Both the position numbers and the translations under genes were made by a program. Source: JAWXVE01 sp044425555 (GTDB lineage: Bacteria > Bacillota > Clostridia > Lachnospirales > Lachnospiraceae). From it: a stretch of 22,376 bases of DNA. This document shows, piece by piece, positions 1 to 7,897 of the stretch. Where the stretch lies: positions 1-22,376 of the forward strand of contig JAWXVF010000029.1 in assembly GCA_044425555.1 (NCBI GenBank), read 5' to 3'. The notes under the pieces were generated by a model. The model had not been told where the DNA came from. It did not search any database and saw only the letters and a list, made by a program, of their open reading frames with translations. Position 1 is the first letter of the stretch, and every line of letters starts with the position of its first letter.

Positions 1-712
1 TTCACAATTTTTATATGGTGGTCAGAAATCTCTTATAGTAGGATTTTTTGCTGGTTTGTTAACTACAGTGTTAAGTTTAATATTGGGTATCAGTGCAGGA
101 TATTTTGGAGGGACTTATGATGGTGTTGTCAGTACTATCATAAATATTGTAATGGTAGTTCCAAACATTGTACTTTTGCTTGTAATTGCATCAATGCTTG
201 GTGGTGTCTCCCCATTTTTGATTTGTTTAATTATAGGGCTAACCTCTTGGCCTTGGAATGCGAGGGTATTAAGGGCACAAACTATGAGTATTAGAAATCG
301 AGAATATGTTTACTCGGCGGAAACATTAGGTGAATCAAAACTCCGTGTTTTATTTGTTGAGATTATGCCGAATATGCTTTCTATTATTTCTTCGTCATTT
401 GTTTCAACATTAACTTACGCAATTATGGCACATGCTACCTTAGAATTTATTGGATTTGGAGATCCGCTATCAGTAACATGGGGAATCATCTTATATAATG
501 CACAAAATTCAGGTGCAATGAAATCAGGAGCATGGTGGGAATACATAGGGCCAATTGTAGGGCTAATATTGGTAGGTTTATCATTAACACTCATAAATTT
601 TGCCATTGATGAAGTATCTAATCCGAAACTAAGTGCTCAGCGTTACCTTAGAACTTATTATAAGAAGAAGAAGAAAATGGAGCGCGAACAAAAAAAGGTA
701 GCAAAAGCATAA
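1..712 (+). CDS. Dipeptide/oligopeptide ABC transporter permease, DppC/OppC type (5' truncated)
   Basis: Inner-membrane permease subunit of a peptide (or nickel/peptide-like) ABC importer; it pairs with a second permease to form the channel driven by the two ATPases just downstream. The reading frame is open back to base 2, so the gene begins before the window and the TTG at 56 is only an internal codon. The visible part starts with the family's GGQKSL segment and continues with GISAGYFGG. The cytoplasmic EAA loop that docks on the ATPases is at about bases 300-380 (EYVYSAETLG...MPN). At least four hydrophobic segments are visible. The C-terminus is a lysine-rich cytoplasmic tail. The gap to the first ATPase is 23 bp, so they are one operon. 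The subfamily is clear; the transported substrate is not. Confidence 0.9.
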   Translation, partial: SQFLYGGQKSLIVGFFAGLLTTVLSLILGISAGYFGGTYDGVVSTIINIVMVVPNIVLLLVIASMLGGVSPFLICLIIGLTSWPWNARVLRAQTMSIRNREYVYSAETLGESKLRVLFVEIMPNMLSIISSSFVSTLTYAIMAHATLEFIGFGDPLSVTWGIILYNAQNSGAMKSGAWWEYIGPIVGLILVGLSLTLINFAIDEVSNPKLSAQRYLRTYYKKKKKMEREQKKVAKA

Positions 713-735
713 TAACTTAAAGATGGAGGGCTAAT

Positions 736-1713
736 ATGAGTAAAACTTTACTTCAAGTTAATAATCTTTGCGTAGATTATATAACAGGAGATGCAACACC
801 AGTAAGAGCGGTTGACAATGTTAGTTTTAAAATTGAATCTGGTAAAAGTTTAGGGTTGGCAGGAGAGTCAGGTTGTGGGAAATCAACTATTGCATATTCT
901 CTTATGAGATTACATAAACCACCAGCAATTATTTCAAATGGTTCAATTGAGATGAATGGTGTTGATGTTATAAAGATGGATAATAAGCAACTGCAGGCAT
1001 TTCGCTGGGACGATGTAAGTATGGTCTTTCAATCCGCTATGAATTGTTTGAATCCTGTTGTAACCCTTGAAAAACAATTTTATGAAATTTATAAATACCA
1101 TAATGTTACTAAGAATAAAGCGGAGGCAAGAAAGAAATCAGAAGATTTATTAGCTGTTGTAGGTATTCCTGCTGAACGATTAAAAGATTATCCACATCAG
1201 TTTTCGGGAGGTATGAGACAGAGAGCAATTATAGCTATGGCACTTGCTTTAAATCCTAAATTTTTGATTTTAGATGAACCAACTACGGCTCTTGATACGG
1301 TTGTTCAGCGTGACATTCTTCAAAGAATTTTTAAATTGAAGGAAGAATTAGGATTTTCTATTTTATTTATCACTCATGATATTAGTTTAATGATGGAGTT
1401 TTGTGATGATGTTGCTGTCATGTATGCTGGTAAGATAGTGGAGCAAGGTGACTCTATGACAATTTTAAAAAATCCCAAACATCCGTATACATATGGGTTA
1501 AAGAATTCCTTTCCTTCGCTCCAAGGACCGATTGAATATATGGAAGGTATTAAAGGGAATCCTTTAAATTTGAAAAACATACCAAAAGGTTGTCGTTTCC
1601 AAGAACGCTGTTTTAATGTATGTGATAAATGTTATGTGGAAGAACCTGCCAAAACGAGGGGGAGTGGTAATGATTTCTTTTATTGCCATAATCCCCTTGG
1701 GAAAGAGGTGTAG
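736..1713 (+). CDS. Peptide ABC transporter ATP-binding protein, DppD/OppD type
   Basis: ATPase subunit of the peptide importer, 325 aa, the normal length for this family. Visible motifs in order: Walker A GESGCGKST (about aa 43-51), Q-loop VFQSAMNCLNP, signature FSGGMRQR, Walker B LILDEPTTALD, and switch histidine FITHD. The C-terminal oligopeptide-transporter extension contains four cysteines in a GCRFQERC...C..C arrangement. In some DppD homologues this region binds an iron-sulfur cluster, so the same is possible here but is inference. A GGAGGG ribosome site at 725-730 fixes the ATG. The next ATPase starts 2 bp after the stop, so translation is probably coupled. Confidence 0.93.
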   Translation: MSKTLLQVNNLCVDYITGDATPVRAVDNVSFKIESGKSLGLAGESGCGKSTIAYSLMRLHKPPAIISNGSIEMNGVDVIKMDNKQLQAFRWDDVSMVFQSAMNCLNPVVTLEKQFYEIYKYHNVTKNKAEARKKSEDLLAVVGIPAERLKDYPHQFSGGMRQRAIIAMALALNPKFLILDEPTTALDTVVQRDILQRIFKLKEELGFSILFITHDISLMMEFCDDVAVMYAGKIVEQGDSMTILKNPKHPYTYGLKNSFPSLQGPIEYMEGIKGNPLNLKNIPKGCRFQERCFNVCDKCYVEEPAKTRGSGNDFFYCHNPLGKEV

Positions 1714-1715
1714 CA

Positions 1716-2720
1716 ATGAAAGAGAAAATACTTACTCTGCAAAATGTATGTATGGATTTTAAAATAGGTGGAAAAGGAATTTTTAAAGAGAAATCAGTTC
1801 TGCGAGCATTAAATGATATTACGTTTGATTTGTATAAAGGTGAAACGTTAGCGATTGTAGGAGAGTCAGGTTGTGGGAAATCAACCATTTGTAGAACGGC
1901 AATGAGGTTTCATACTCCAACAAGTGGAATGATGACTTATGAGGGATTAAATATTCATGAGTTGAAAGGGAAGGATTTAAAAAGTTATCGACAAAAGGCT
2001 CAGATGATATTTCAAGATCCTTTTTCTTCCTTAAATCCATTACATAATATTTATTATCATTTAAAGAGACCGTTAGAATTACATCACCCTGAACTTTCGA
2101 AAGAAGAACGAAAAGAAAGGATGGATGAATATCTTGGACTTGTAGGATTGGTACCACCAGAAGAACAAGGTAATAAGCATCCTCATGAGTTGTCTGGTGG
2201 GCAGAGACAGAGGGCTTATTTGGCTAGAATATTAGCTGTAGGTGCAGATGTTGTATTTGCTGATGAGCCAACATCTATGCTTGATGTCTCTATACGTTTA
2301 GGTGTTTTGAATCTTATGAATAAGTTGAAATTAGATTTAAAAAAATCGTTTATTTATATTACACATGATATTGCGACAGCACGATATATAGCGGATCGAA
2401 TTATTGTGTTATATGCGGGACATATGGTTGAGTGGGGAGATGTAAATAAAGTTATTGTAACACCTAGTCATCCTTATACGAAGTTATTAGTAGCAGCGGC
2501 TCCTAATCCAGATAGAGAAGGGGTTGTAGAACTGCCAGTAGTAAAAAATGATGATGAAACTGAGGTGACTGTATGGACTCCAGAAAGTAAAGGTTGTCCA
2601 TTTAGAAAAAGATGTCCGGAAGCTTTAGCTGGCTGTTCAGAAGAACTTCCGCAAGCTGTGGAAGTAGCTAAAGGACAATTTGTTAGATGTGTTCATGCGA
2701 AACCATATGTGAAAAGTTAG
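1716..2720 (+). CDS. Peptide ABC transporter ATP-binding protein, DppF/OppF type
   Basis: Second ATPase of the importer, 334 aa, forming the heterodimer with the preceding DppD-type subunit. It carries Walker A GESGCGKST, Q-loop IFQDPFSSLNPL (typical of the OppF/DppF branch), signature LSGGQRQR, Walker B VFADEPTSMLD and switch histidine ITHD. The C-terminal extension again has clustered cysteines (GCPFRKRCPEALAGC). The ribosome site AGAGGTG overlaps the stop of the upstream gene. A GC-rich hairpin follows the stop, so this is the last gene of the operon. Confidence 0.93.
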   Translation: MKEKILTLQNVCMDFKIGGKGIFKEKSVLRALNDITFDLYKGETLAIVGESGCGKSTICRTAMRFHTPTSGMMTYEGLNIHELKGKDLKSYRQKAQMIFQDPFSSLNPLHNIYYHLKRPLELHHPELSKEERKERMDEYLGLVGLVPPEEQGNKHPHELSGGQRQRAYLARILAVGADVVFADEPTSMLDVSIRLGVLNLMNKLKLDLKKSFIYITHDIATARYIADRIIVLYAGHMVEWGDVNKVIVTPSHPYTKLLVAAAPNPDREGVVELPVVKNDDETEVTVWTPESKGCPFRKRCPEALAGCSEELPQAVEVAKGQFVRCVHAKPYVKS

Positions 2721-2737
2721 TTTGAATAATAATTAGG

Positions 2738-2770
2738 AAGGGGAGTGGCTTGAAGTGAGCCATTCCCCTT
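2738..2770 (+). terminator. Hairpin terminator after the peptide transporter operon
   Basis: A 13-base arm (AAGGGGAGTGGCT, 2738-2750) pairs with 2758-2770 across a 7-base loop, with one G-T wobble. It lies 17 bases after the stop codon. It lacks an immediate run of T, which lowers certainty; a T-rich stretch comes later at 2789-2800. Confidence 0.6.
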
Positions 2771-2788
2771 ATGTGTAGAAAGCAAGTC

Positions 2789-2817
2789 TTTACCTTTTTT
2801 GCTCCATGAGTTATAAT
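2789..2817 (+). promoter_or_regulatory. Sigma-A-type promoter for the cell-wall gene block
   Basis: A perfect -10 TATAAT (2812-2817) sits 17 bases after TTTACC (2789-2794), a four-of-six match to the -35 consensus. It lies between the transporter terminator and the first gene of the six-gene block, so it probably drives that block. Confidence 0.55.
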
Positions 2818-2840
2818 TAGAAACTGTAGGAGTAAAAGAT

Positions 2841-4226
2841 ATGAAAGATAAGAAAGATAAGAAAGATAAGAATAAGAAGATATCGAAATCTAAGAATAAG
2901 AAGATATCGAAATCTAAGAATAAGAAGATATCGAAATCTAAGAATAAGAAGATATCGAAATCTAATAATAAAATCTACATAGGAGTCTTAGTAGTAGTGG
3001 TTGCAGTATTTGGAACTTCTATTTTTTATGCGAATCAGTTGGAACGTATTGTAGAAGAGATTATTATTGCACCCTATCCAGAGCAACCGAATTTAGATTA
3101 TGAGTTACCAAGTAATCACCCCAATATTTTTGTGAATCAAAGTGGTTATGAAATAGGAAGTGAGATGAGTGCAATCTTTCAAGGGGGTAATGGTTTAAAA
3201 TCCTTTGAGGTGGTAGATTCTAATACGAAACAAGTAGTTTATAGGGGAGAATTATCACCCTTGACAAGTAATATAGAAACAGATCTGAGTATAGGGATAT
3301 TTTCTAGCGTAATAAAGGAAGGAGAGTATTATATACGAGCGGATTATATTGGACAATCGTATCCATTTTGGATACATGATAAAGTACAAGAGGATCTTTT
3401 TAAAAGTACATATTACGCAACGCTAGATCGTATAGTAGTAGAAGATAGTTTGGTAGCGAAAGTGGATCTAGCTATCCCTATCTTAGTAGCCTATGAATTT
3501 TACCCTATGAATTTTACAGATGATACAGGGATAGAGGATAGTGGCAATAAGATTCCAGATATGTTAGATGTGTTGTATATAGTTGCTAAGGAAATAGAGG
3601 AATTAGTAGATGCACAGCTGGAATTAGAGGTAGAGGAACAATATAAGATTAGTGGGTTCTTAGCAAAATTTGGTATGTTATATGAATCGTATGATTCTAG
3701 TGAAGGTAGTAAGTATATGCGATTAGGCCATACAATATGGTCAAATATTCTAGATCAAGAAGAAAGTATGAGCAGGTATTTCGCAGCTTGTGAATTGTAT
3801 CGTAGTTTAGGAGGAAGTCAGTATCACAATGTAGTCAAAGAGTATAAATCAATAGAAGTTACTGATTATGATGAAGATAGTATCTATAAGTTATATGGAG
3901 ATTTAAGTTATCTACAGTCGAATCGTTCTACTGATTGGAATTATTGTAATGCCTTAATGGAAGAGAGGATTGAACGTACCTTATCCATTGCTACTAATGT
4001 AAGAGAGATGGATAATTTAGCGCTAGGAATAGATGAAGAACAGATGTTATATAATTCTTTTGAATTAATAATCATTATACAAGTTTTAGTAAGTCATGAG
4101 TATCGAACCATGTTAGAAGATCAATTGACTTATTTTGGAGGTGTGAATAGTGAGGGGATGAATTATATAGAGCAGATTAAGGATGCTCCCTTTTTCTTGT
4201 TAATGATGTGTGATATGATAACTTAG
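2841..4226 (+). CDS. Membrane-anchored GH9-like protein, apparently without the catalytic DAGD segment
   Basis: A 461-aa protein with a Lys-rich cytoplasmic tail (aa 1-44, including an eight-residue repeat NKKISKSK), one membrane helix at about aa 45-63, and a large external part. Residues 95-180 match the immunoglobulin-like N-terminal domain of family 9 cellulases (VNQSGY, SFEVVDSNTKQVVYRG, EGEYYI, SYPFWI). Residues 205-243 match the start of the GH9 barrel (PILVAYEFYP, then SGNKIPDMLD). Near the C-terminus DEEQMLYNS and GVNSEGMNY resemble the GH9 end motifs. The segment that should hold GGWYDAGD, with the catalytic aspartates, is missing. I infer a binding or structural pseudoenzyme. Start: AGGAG at 2828-2832, 8 bases before ATG. 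It is first in the block; a wall-related role is inferred from its neighbours. Confidence 0.72.
   Translation: MKDKKDKKDKNKKISKSKNKKISKSKNKKISKSKNKKISKSNNKIYIGVLVVVVAVFGTSIFYANQLERIVEEIIIAPYPEQPNLDYELPSNHPNIFVNQSGYEIGSEMSAIFQGGNGLKSFEVVDSNTKQVVYRGELSPLTSNIETDLSIGIFSSVIKEGEYYIRADYIGQSYPFWIHDKVQEDLFKSTYYATLDRIVVEDSLVAKVDLAIPILVAYEFYPMNFTDDTGIEDSGNKIPDMLDVLYIVAKEIEELVDAQLELEVEEQYKISGFLAKFGMLYESYDSSEGSKYMRLGHTIWSNILDQEESMSRYFAACELYRSLGGSQYHNVVKEYKSIEVTDYDEDSIYKLYGDLSYLQSNRSTDWNYCNALMEERIERTLSIATNVREMDNLALGIDEEQMLYNSFELIIIIQVLVSHEYRTMLEDQLTYFGGVNSEGMNYIEQIKDAPFFLLMMCDMIT
2871..2966 (+). repeat. Four tandem 24-bp in-frame repeats
   Basis: The 24-bp unit AATAAGAAGATATCGAAATC plus TAAG occurs four times head to tail at 2871, 2895, 2919 and 2943. 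The copies are identical except that the last ends in AAT instead of AAG. Each encodes NKKISKSK in the cytoplasmic tail of the GH9-like protein. A preceding 9-bp unit (AAAGATAAG) is also repeated three times. The 24-bp length keeps the frame, so copy changes would alter tail length, not expression. Confidence 0.95.
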
Positions 4227-4249
4227 AATAGAAACGTTAGGAGGTAATC

Positions 4250-5020
4250 GTGTATATAACCATAGGAAATGTAAAGATTCATTATATTAAAGAGGGTGAA
4301 GGCAAAGCTATTTTATTTCTCCATGGTTGGGGTTGTAATGTAACGTATTACCAATATATGATGCATCAATTGAAAGGGCAATTTCAAGTAATAGCTCTTG
4401 ATTTTCCGGGATTTGGAAATAGTGAGGAACCACCTATCCCTTGGGGAGTTAGCGAATATACGGAACTTGTATTAGAGCTTATAAAAGCATTACAATTACA
4501 AGAAGTTTCGTTAATAGGGCATTCTTTTGGTGGTAGAGTGATTATTAAATTAGCAACTATGGAACAATCTATAGTAACGATTCGAAGAATTGTGTTAATA
4601 GATGCAGCAGGTATTAAGTCTACGAAAACATGGTCACAGAAATGGAAAATAGCTACTTATAAAGTAGGTAAAAGAATACTTTTACTACCTATAATCAAAC
4701 AACTTTACCCAAAAGCTTTAGAAAATATGCAAAATCGAAGTGGATCGGAAGATTATCGACTTGCAAGTCCTTTAATGAAACAAGTATTGGTGAAAACAGT
4801 CAATGAAGACTTATCGCATCTGCTAGAGGAGATTAGACAATCCACTTTATTAATTTGGGGGGAACTGGACACGGCTACGCCTTTACGAGATGGTAAGTTA
4901 ATGGAGACGTTAATTCCTGATAGTGGTTTAGTGGTATTGAAGAATGGAAGTCATTTTGCTTATTTAGAACAAAAAGAATATGTGTCAGTGATATTAGCTG
5001 AATTTTTTAAGACTTATTAA
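4250..5020 (+). CDS. Alpha/beta-fold hydrolase
   Basis: A 256-aa cytosolic alpha/beta hydrolase with the full set of active-site elements: oxyanion-hole HGWG (H25), nucleophile elbow GHSFGG (S92), acid in WGELD (D207) and catalytic histidine in NGSHF (H235). No signal peptide is visible. The substrate cannot be read from the sequence; family members hydrolyse esters, lactones, thioesters or C-C bonds. The start codon is GTG, fixed by AGGAGG at 4239-4244. It lies 23 bp after the GH9-like gene and 30 bp before the Mur ligase, so it is probably co-transcribed and may act on an envelope-linked metabolite (inference). Confidence 0.88.
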   Translation: MYITIGNVKIHYIKEGEGKAILFLHGWGCNVTYYQYMMHQLKGQFQVIALDFPGFGNSEEPPIPWGVSEYTELVLELIKALQLQEVSLIGHSFGGRVIIKLATMEQSIVTIRRIVLIDAAGIKSTKTWSQKWKIATYKVGKRILLLPIIKQLYPKALENMQNRSGSEDYRLASPLMKQVLVKTVNEDLSHLLEEIRQSTLLIWGELDTATPLRDGKLMETLIPDSGLVVLKNGSHFAYLEQKEYVSVILAEFFKTY

Positions 5021-5050
5021 AGATAGTGTAAGAATGGAGAATGTAGAGAA

Positions 5051-6598
5051 ATGATTACAACAAGTATATGGGTGGGAATGAATCTGATAGTGGCAATTCT
5101 TGTTGTTCGCTATCACTTACATATGTTTCAATTAAATTCTTACAAACACAGAGAGTCATTGGTATGGATACAAAAACACTTTCTAGAATTAGTAGGGAAG
5201 ATGATAACTATATTAATATCGGTCGTTATTTATATGGTAAAGATTCCTTATGCTAGTGAGGTTAGTATTGTACTTATGGTAGTGGCAATTTTAATAAACT
5301 TACCACAAAAGGCGAAATTGTCACTTCATTACACCATGCGTGTGAAAAGGCTAATAATAACAATTGTTATTATGTATATAATTAGTCATGTAGTTATCTA
5401 TTCTGTAAGAAAAGAATGGTGGCAATTAATAATGATGTGTTGGTTACTAGTAGTCCCATATTTAGTTTTATTTGGGAATCTTTGTAATCGTCCTATGGAA
5501 AAAGCTATTGCTAGGTATTATGTGAATGATGCACGTAAGGTCATTAATGATATGAATCAATTAGTGGTTATAGGAGTTACAGGTAGTTATGGAAAGACTA
5601 GTATGAAGTATCTGTTGAAGGAGTTGCTATCTATTCAATATAATACGTTGTGTACTCCTGGGAATTTCAATACGACACTTGGTGTAGTACGAACCATACG
5701 GGAGCATTTAAAGCCTACTCATCAAGTATTTGTTTGTGAAATGGGTGCGAAGAATATAGGAGATATTAAAGAAATTTGCGACCTAGTTCATCCTAAGTAT
5801 GGAGTGATTACTTCTATTGGACCACAACATTTAGAATCTTTTGGTACCATAGAGAATGTGATAGAGACAAAATTTGAACTAATAGATTCCTTACCAAGTG
5901 AAGGAGTGGCTGTCTTAAATTATGACAATGCGTATATACGTAACAAATCGGTAACTCTTAAGAAGTATTCTTATGGAATTACAGAAGAACAAGTTACCAC
6001 AAGAGCATATGGTATTTCTTTATCTGAGAAAGGCTCTACTTTTTATATAACAGGAGAAGATGGAGTAGAGGTAGAATTCCAAACTTCATTGATTGGTCAA
6101 CATAATGTATTGAATATTGTAGGGGCAATTACTATGGCACATGAATTAGGAATTCCATTACAAGCAATGAAACAGAAGGTAAAACGATTAAAACCAGTGC
6201 CACATCGTATGGAACTAAGGAAACATGATCAGATTACCATTATTGATGATGCGTATAATTCTAATCCTATGGGTGCGAGAATGGCATTAGAAACACTAGG
6301 AATGTTTGATGGAATGAGAATCCTAGTAACACCAGGAATGATTGAACTAGGTGTACAAGAATATGAGTTGAATAAACAGCTTGGAGAACAAGCGACTCAA
6401 GTAGCAGATTATATTGTATTAGTAGGAGAGAAACAGACAAAACCAATTTATGATGGGATTGTACACACACAATATGATATGAATCAAGTCTATGTAGCTA
6501 GTGATTTTCAAAGTGCCATAAATCATGTGTACGGAATTCCTAGTGAGAAACATAAGATTGTATTATTAGAAAATGATTTACCGGATAATTATAATTAG
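5051..6598 (+). CDS. MurF-like Mur ligase with N-terminal membrane helices
   Basis: A 515-aa ATP-dependent amide ligase of the Mur family. From aa 175 on it looks like MurF, which joins D-Ala-D-Ala to UDP-MurNAc-tripeptide: P-loop GVTGSYGKTS (175-184), CEMGAKNIGDI, DDAYNSNP, TPGMIELG, and the ending LLENDLPDNYN. The usual soluble N-terminal domain that binds the UDP-sugar is not recognisable. Instead there are about five hydrophobic segments (approximately aa 4-20, 46-64, 71-85, 100-118, 124-143). The catalytic part would therefore sit on the cytoplasmic face of the membrane. It may use a lipid-linked or other acceptor (inference). The next gene encodes a D-Ala-D-Ala-type ligase, which fits provision of the dipeptide. 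The ribosome site is weak (GGAG at 5036-5039). Confidence 0.85.
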   Translation: MITTSIWVGMNLIVAILVVRYHLHMFQLNSYKHRESLVWIQKHFLELVGKMITILISVVIYMVKIPYASEVSIVLMVVAILINLPQKAKLSLHYTMRVKRLIITIVIMYIISHVVIYSVRKEWWQLIMMCWLLVVPYLVLFGNLCNRPMEKAIARYYVNDARKVINDMNQLVVIGVTGSYGKTSMKYLLKELLSIQYNTLCTPGNFNTTLGVVRTIREHLKPTHQVFVCEMGAKNIGDIKEICDLVHPKYGVITSIGPQHLESFGTIENVIETKFELIDSLPSEGVAVLNYDNAYIRNKSVTLKKYSYGITEEQVTTRAYGISLSEKGSTFYITGEDGVEVEFQTSLIGQHNVLNIVGAITMAHELGIPLQAMKQKVKRLKPVPHRMELRKHDQITIIDDAYNSNPMGARMALETLGMFDGMRILVTPGMIELGVQEYELNKQLGEQATQVADYIVLVGEKQTKPIYDGIVHTQYDMNQVYVASDFQSAINHVYGIPSEKHKIVLLENDLPDNYN

Positions 6599-6605
6599 AA
6601 GATAA

Positions 6606-6658
6606 GTTGAAAAATAAGGTTTTTCAACGAGCAATTTGTCTTGAGTGAGCCAAATTGC
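6606..6658 (+). other. Two consecutive hairpins between the Mur ligase and Ddl-type genes
   Basis: GTTGAAAAA (6606-6614) pairs perfectly with 6620-6628 over a 5-base loop. GCAATTT (6631-6637) pairs perfectly with 6652-6658 over a 14-base loop. They lie in the only sizeable gap of the six-gene block. Neither is followed by a T run, so processing, attenuation or translational control is more likely than simple termination (inference). Confidence 0.5.
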
Positions 6659-6675
6659 CAGATTTTGAGAAAGTG

Positions 6676-7896
6676 ATGGTTATGTATATGAAGATTAGAG
6701 TAGGCGTTTTATTTGGTGGAAAAAGTGTAGAACATGAAGTTTCGATTATTTCGGCATTACAAGCGATACAATCCATACCACTAGAGAAGTATGAAGTGGT
6801 TCCTATCTATATTACCAAAGATAATGAATTCTATGTAGGGCAAGATATGGGAGATGTAAATGCTTATAAAGATGTAAAATCTCTATTAAATAGAAGTCAA
6901 CGAGTGACATTGGTGAATCAGAAAAATTGTGTAGATTTGTTGAAGATTCCTTACAAAAGATTAGGGAATCCTATTTATGATTCCATTGATCTTGCTTTTC
7001 CAATAGTGCATGGAACGAATGTGGAAGATGGAACGTTGCAAGGATTATTAAAAATGCTCAATATCCCGTTTGTAGGCTGTGATGTGACTTCTTCAGCAGT
7101 AGGAATGGATAAGTATATTATGAAGACCATATTAAAAGATTGTGAGATACCAGTATTAGATTGTTTGTGTTTTCATCAATATGCATACCAGGAGAATGTA
7201 GATGCTATCTGTAAGCAAGTAATAGAGAAGATTGACTTTCCTGTGATTGTAAAGCCCTTAAATCTAGGTTCTAGTATTGGTATTAGATTAGCTAAAGATG
7301 AAGAAAGTTTGGAAGAAGCTATGGAATATGCTTTTGAATTCTCTAATAAAATATTAGTGGAGAAAGCAGTGGAGCATCTAAAAGAAATTAATTGTGCAGT
7401 ATTAGGTGATGCAGAATTGGCAGAAGCTTCGGAGTGTGAAGAACCAATTAATGCAGATGATATTCTAAGTTTTGAAGATAAGTATCTGACCACAGAAGGA
7501 AGTAAAGGGAAAATGGATTCTACTAGAAGTGGAAGTAAAGGGGGTATGACTTCTCTTAAAAGAAAATTACCAGCCGACATTACAAGTGATATGCGTAATA
7601 AAATACGTAAAATGGCAGTAGATACTTTTCAAGTATTAGATTGTAATGGAGTTGCACGAATTGATTTTCTAATGAATACGAAAACTAACGAGGTGTGGGT
7701 CAATGAGATTAATACGATACCAGGTTCTCTATCTTTTTACTTGTGGGAGCCTATTGGATGTTCGTACTCACAATTATTAGAGAAAATGATAGAACTTTCC
7801 TTTAAAAGGCAAAGAGAATTAGAGAGCATAGAATTTACATTTGAAACCAATATATTAAATTGTACACAAATAGGTGGAATGAAAGGGAAAGCGTAA
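6676..7896 (+). CDS. D-alanine--D-alanine ligase family protein with atypical second-substrate site
   Basis: ATP-grasp ligase, about 406 aa, longer than usual Ddl (about 305-360). It has FGGKSVEHEVS, HGTNVEDGTLQG, TSSAVGMDKY, VKPLNLGSSIG, ARIDF and NEINTIPG (from N343). The omega loop has FEDKY (F266-Y270), keeping the Lys-Tyr pair typical of D-Ala-D-Ala ligases. It is followed by a Ser/Lys/Gly-rich insertion of roughly 18 residues. After NTIPG the usual (M/F)TSxSL-P is replaced by SLSFYLWEP, the part that contacts the second substrate, so the product could be D-Ala-D-Ala or a variant. ATG 6676 is chosen because the family N-terminus begins near there; TTG 6655 and ATG 6682 or 6688 are alternatives and none has a strong ribosome site. 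The next gene, a D,D-dipeptidase, follows after one base. Confidence 0.87.
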   Translation: MVMYMKIRVGVLFGGKSVEHEVSIISALQAIQSIPLEKYEVVPIYITKDNEFYVGQDMGDVNAYKDVKSLLNRSQRVTLVNQKNCVDLLKIPYKRLGNPIYDSIDLAFPIVHGTNVEDGTLQGLLKMLNIPFVGCDVTSSAVGMDKYIMKTILKDCEIPVLDCLCFHQYAYQENVDAICKQVIEKIDFPVIVKPLNLGSSIGIRLAKDEESLEEAMEYAFEFSNKILVEKAVEHLKEINCAVLGDAELAEASECEEPINADDILSFEDKYLTTEGSKGKMDSTRSGSKGGMTSLKRKLPADITSDMRNKIRKMAVDTFQVLDCNGVARIDFLMNTKTNEVWVNEINTIPGSLSFYLWEPIGCSYSQLLEKMIELSFKRQRELESIEFTFETNILNCTQIGGMKGKA

Positions 7897-7897
7897 T

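Noticed and set aside
56..712. TTG at 56 as the start of the permease gene
   Set aside because: Conserved permease sequence continues in frame to the window edge, so the start lies upstream of the window.
1819..2157. 112-codon minus-strand frame inside the second ATPase gene
   Set aside because: Antisense shadow of a fully conserved ABC ATPase; no ribosome site or recognisable domain.
2867..2970. Possible CRISPR array at the tandem repeats
   Set aside because: The 24-bp units are directly adjacent without spacers and encode a regular amino-acid repeat.
2841..4226. Active family 9 cellulase
   Set aside because: The GGWYDAGD segment with the catalytic aspartates is missing, and the protein is membrane-anchored rather than secreted.
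7176..7580. 134-codon open frame on the minus strand inside the Ddl-type gene
   Set aside because: It is the antisense shadow of a clearly conserved ATP-grasp gene, is Ser/Leu-rich with no motif, and has no ribosome site.
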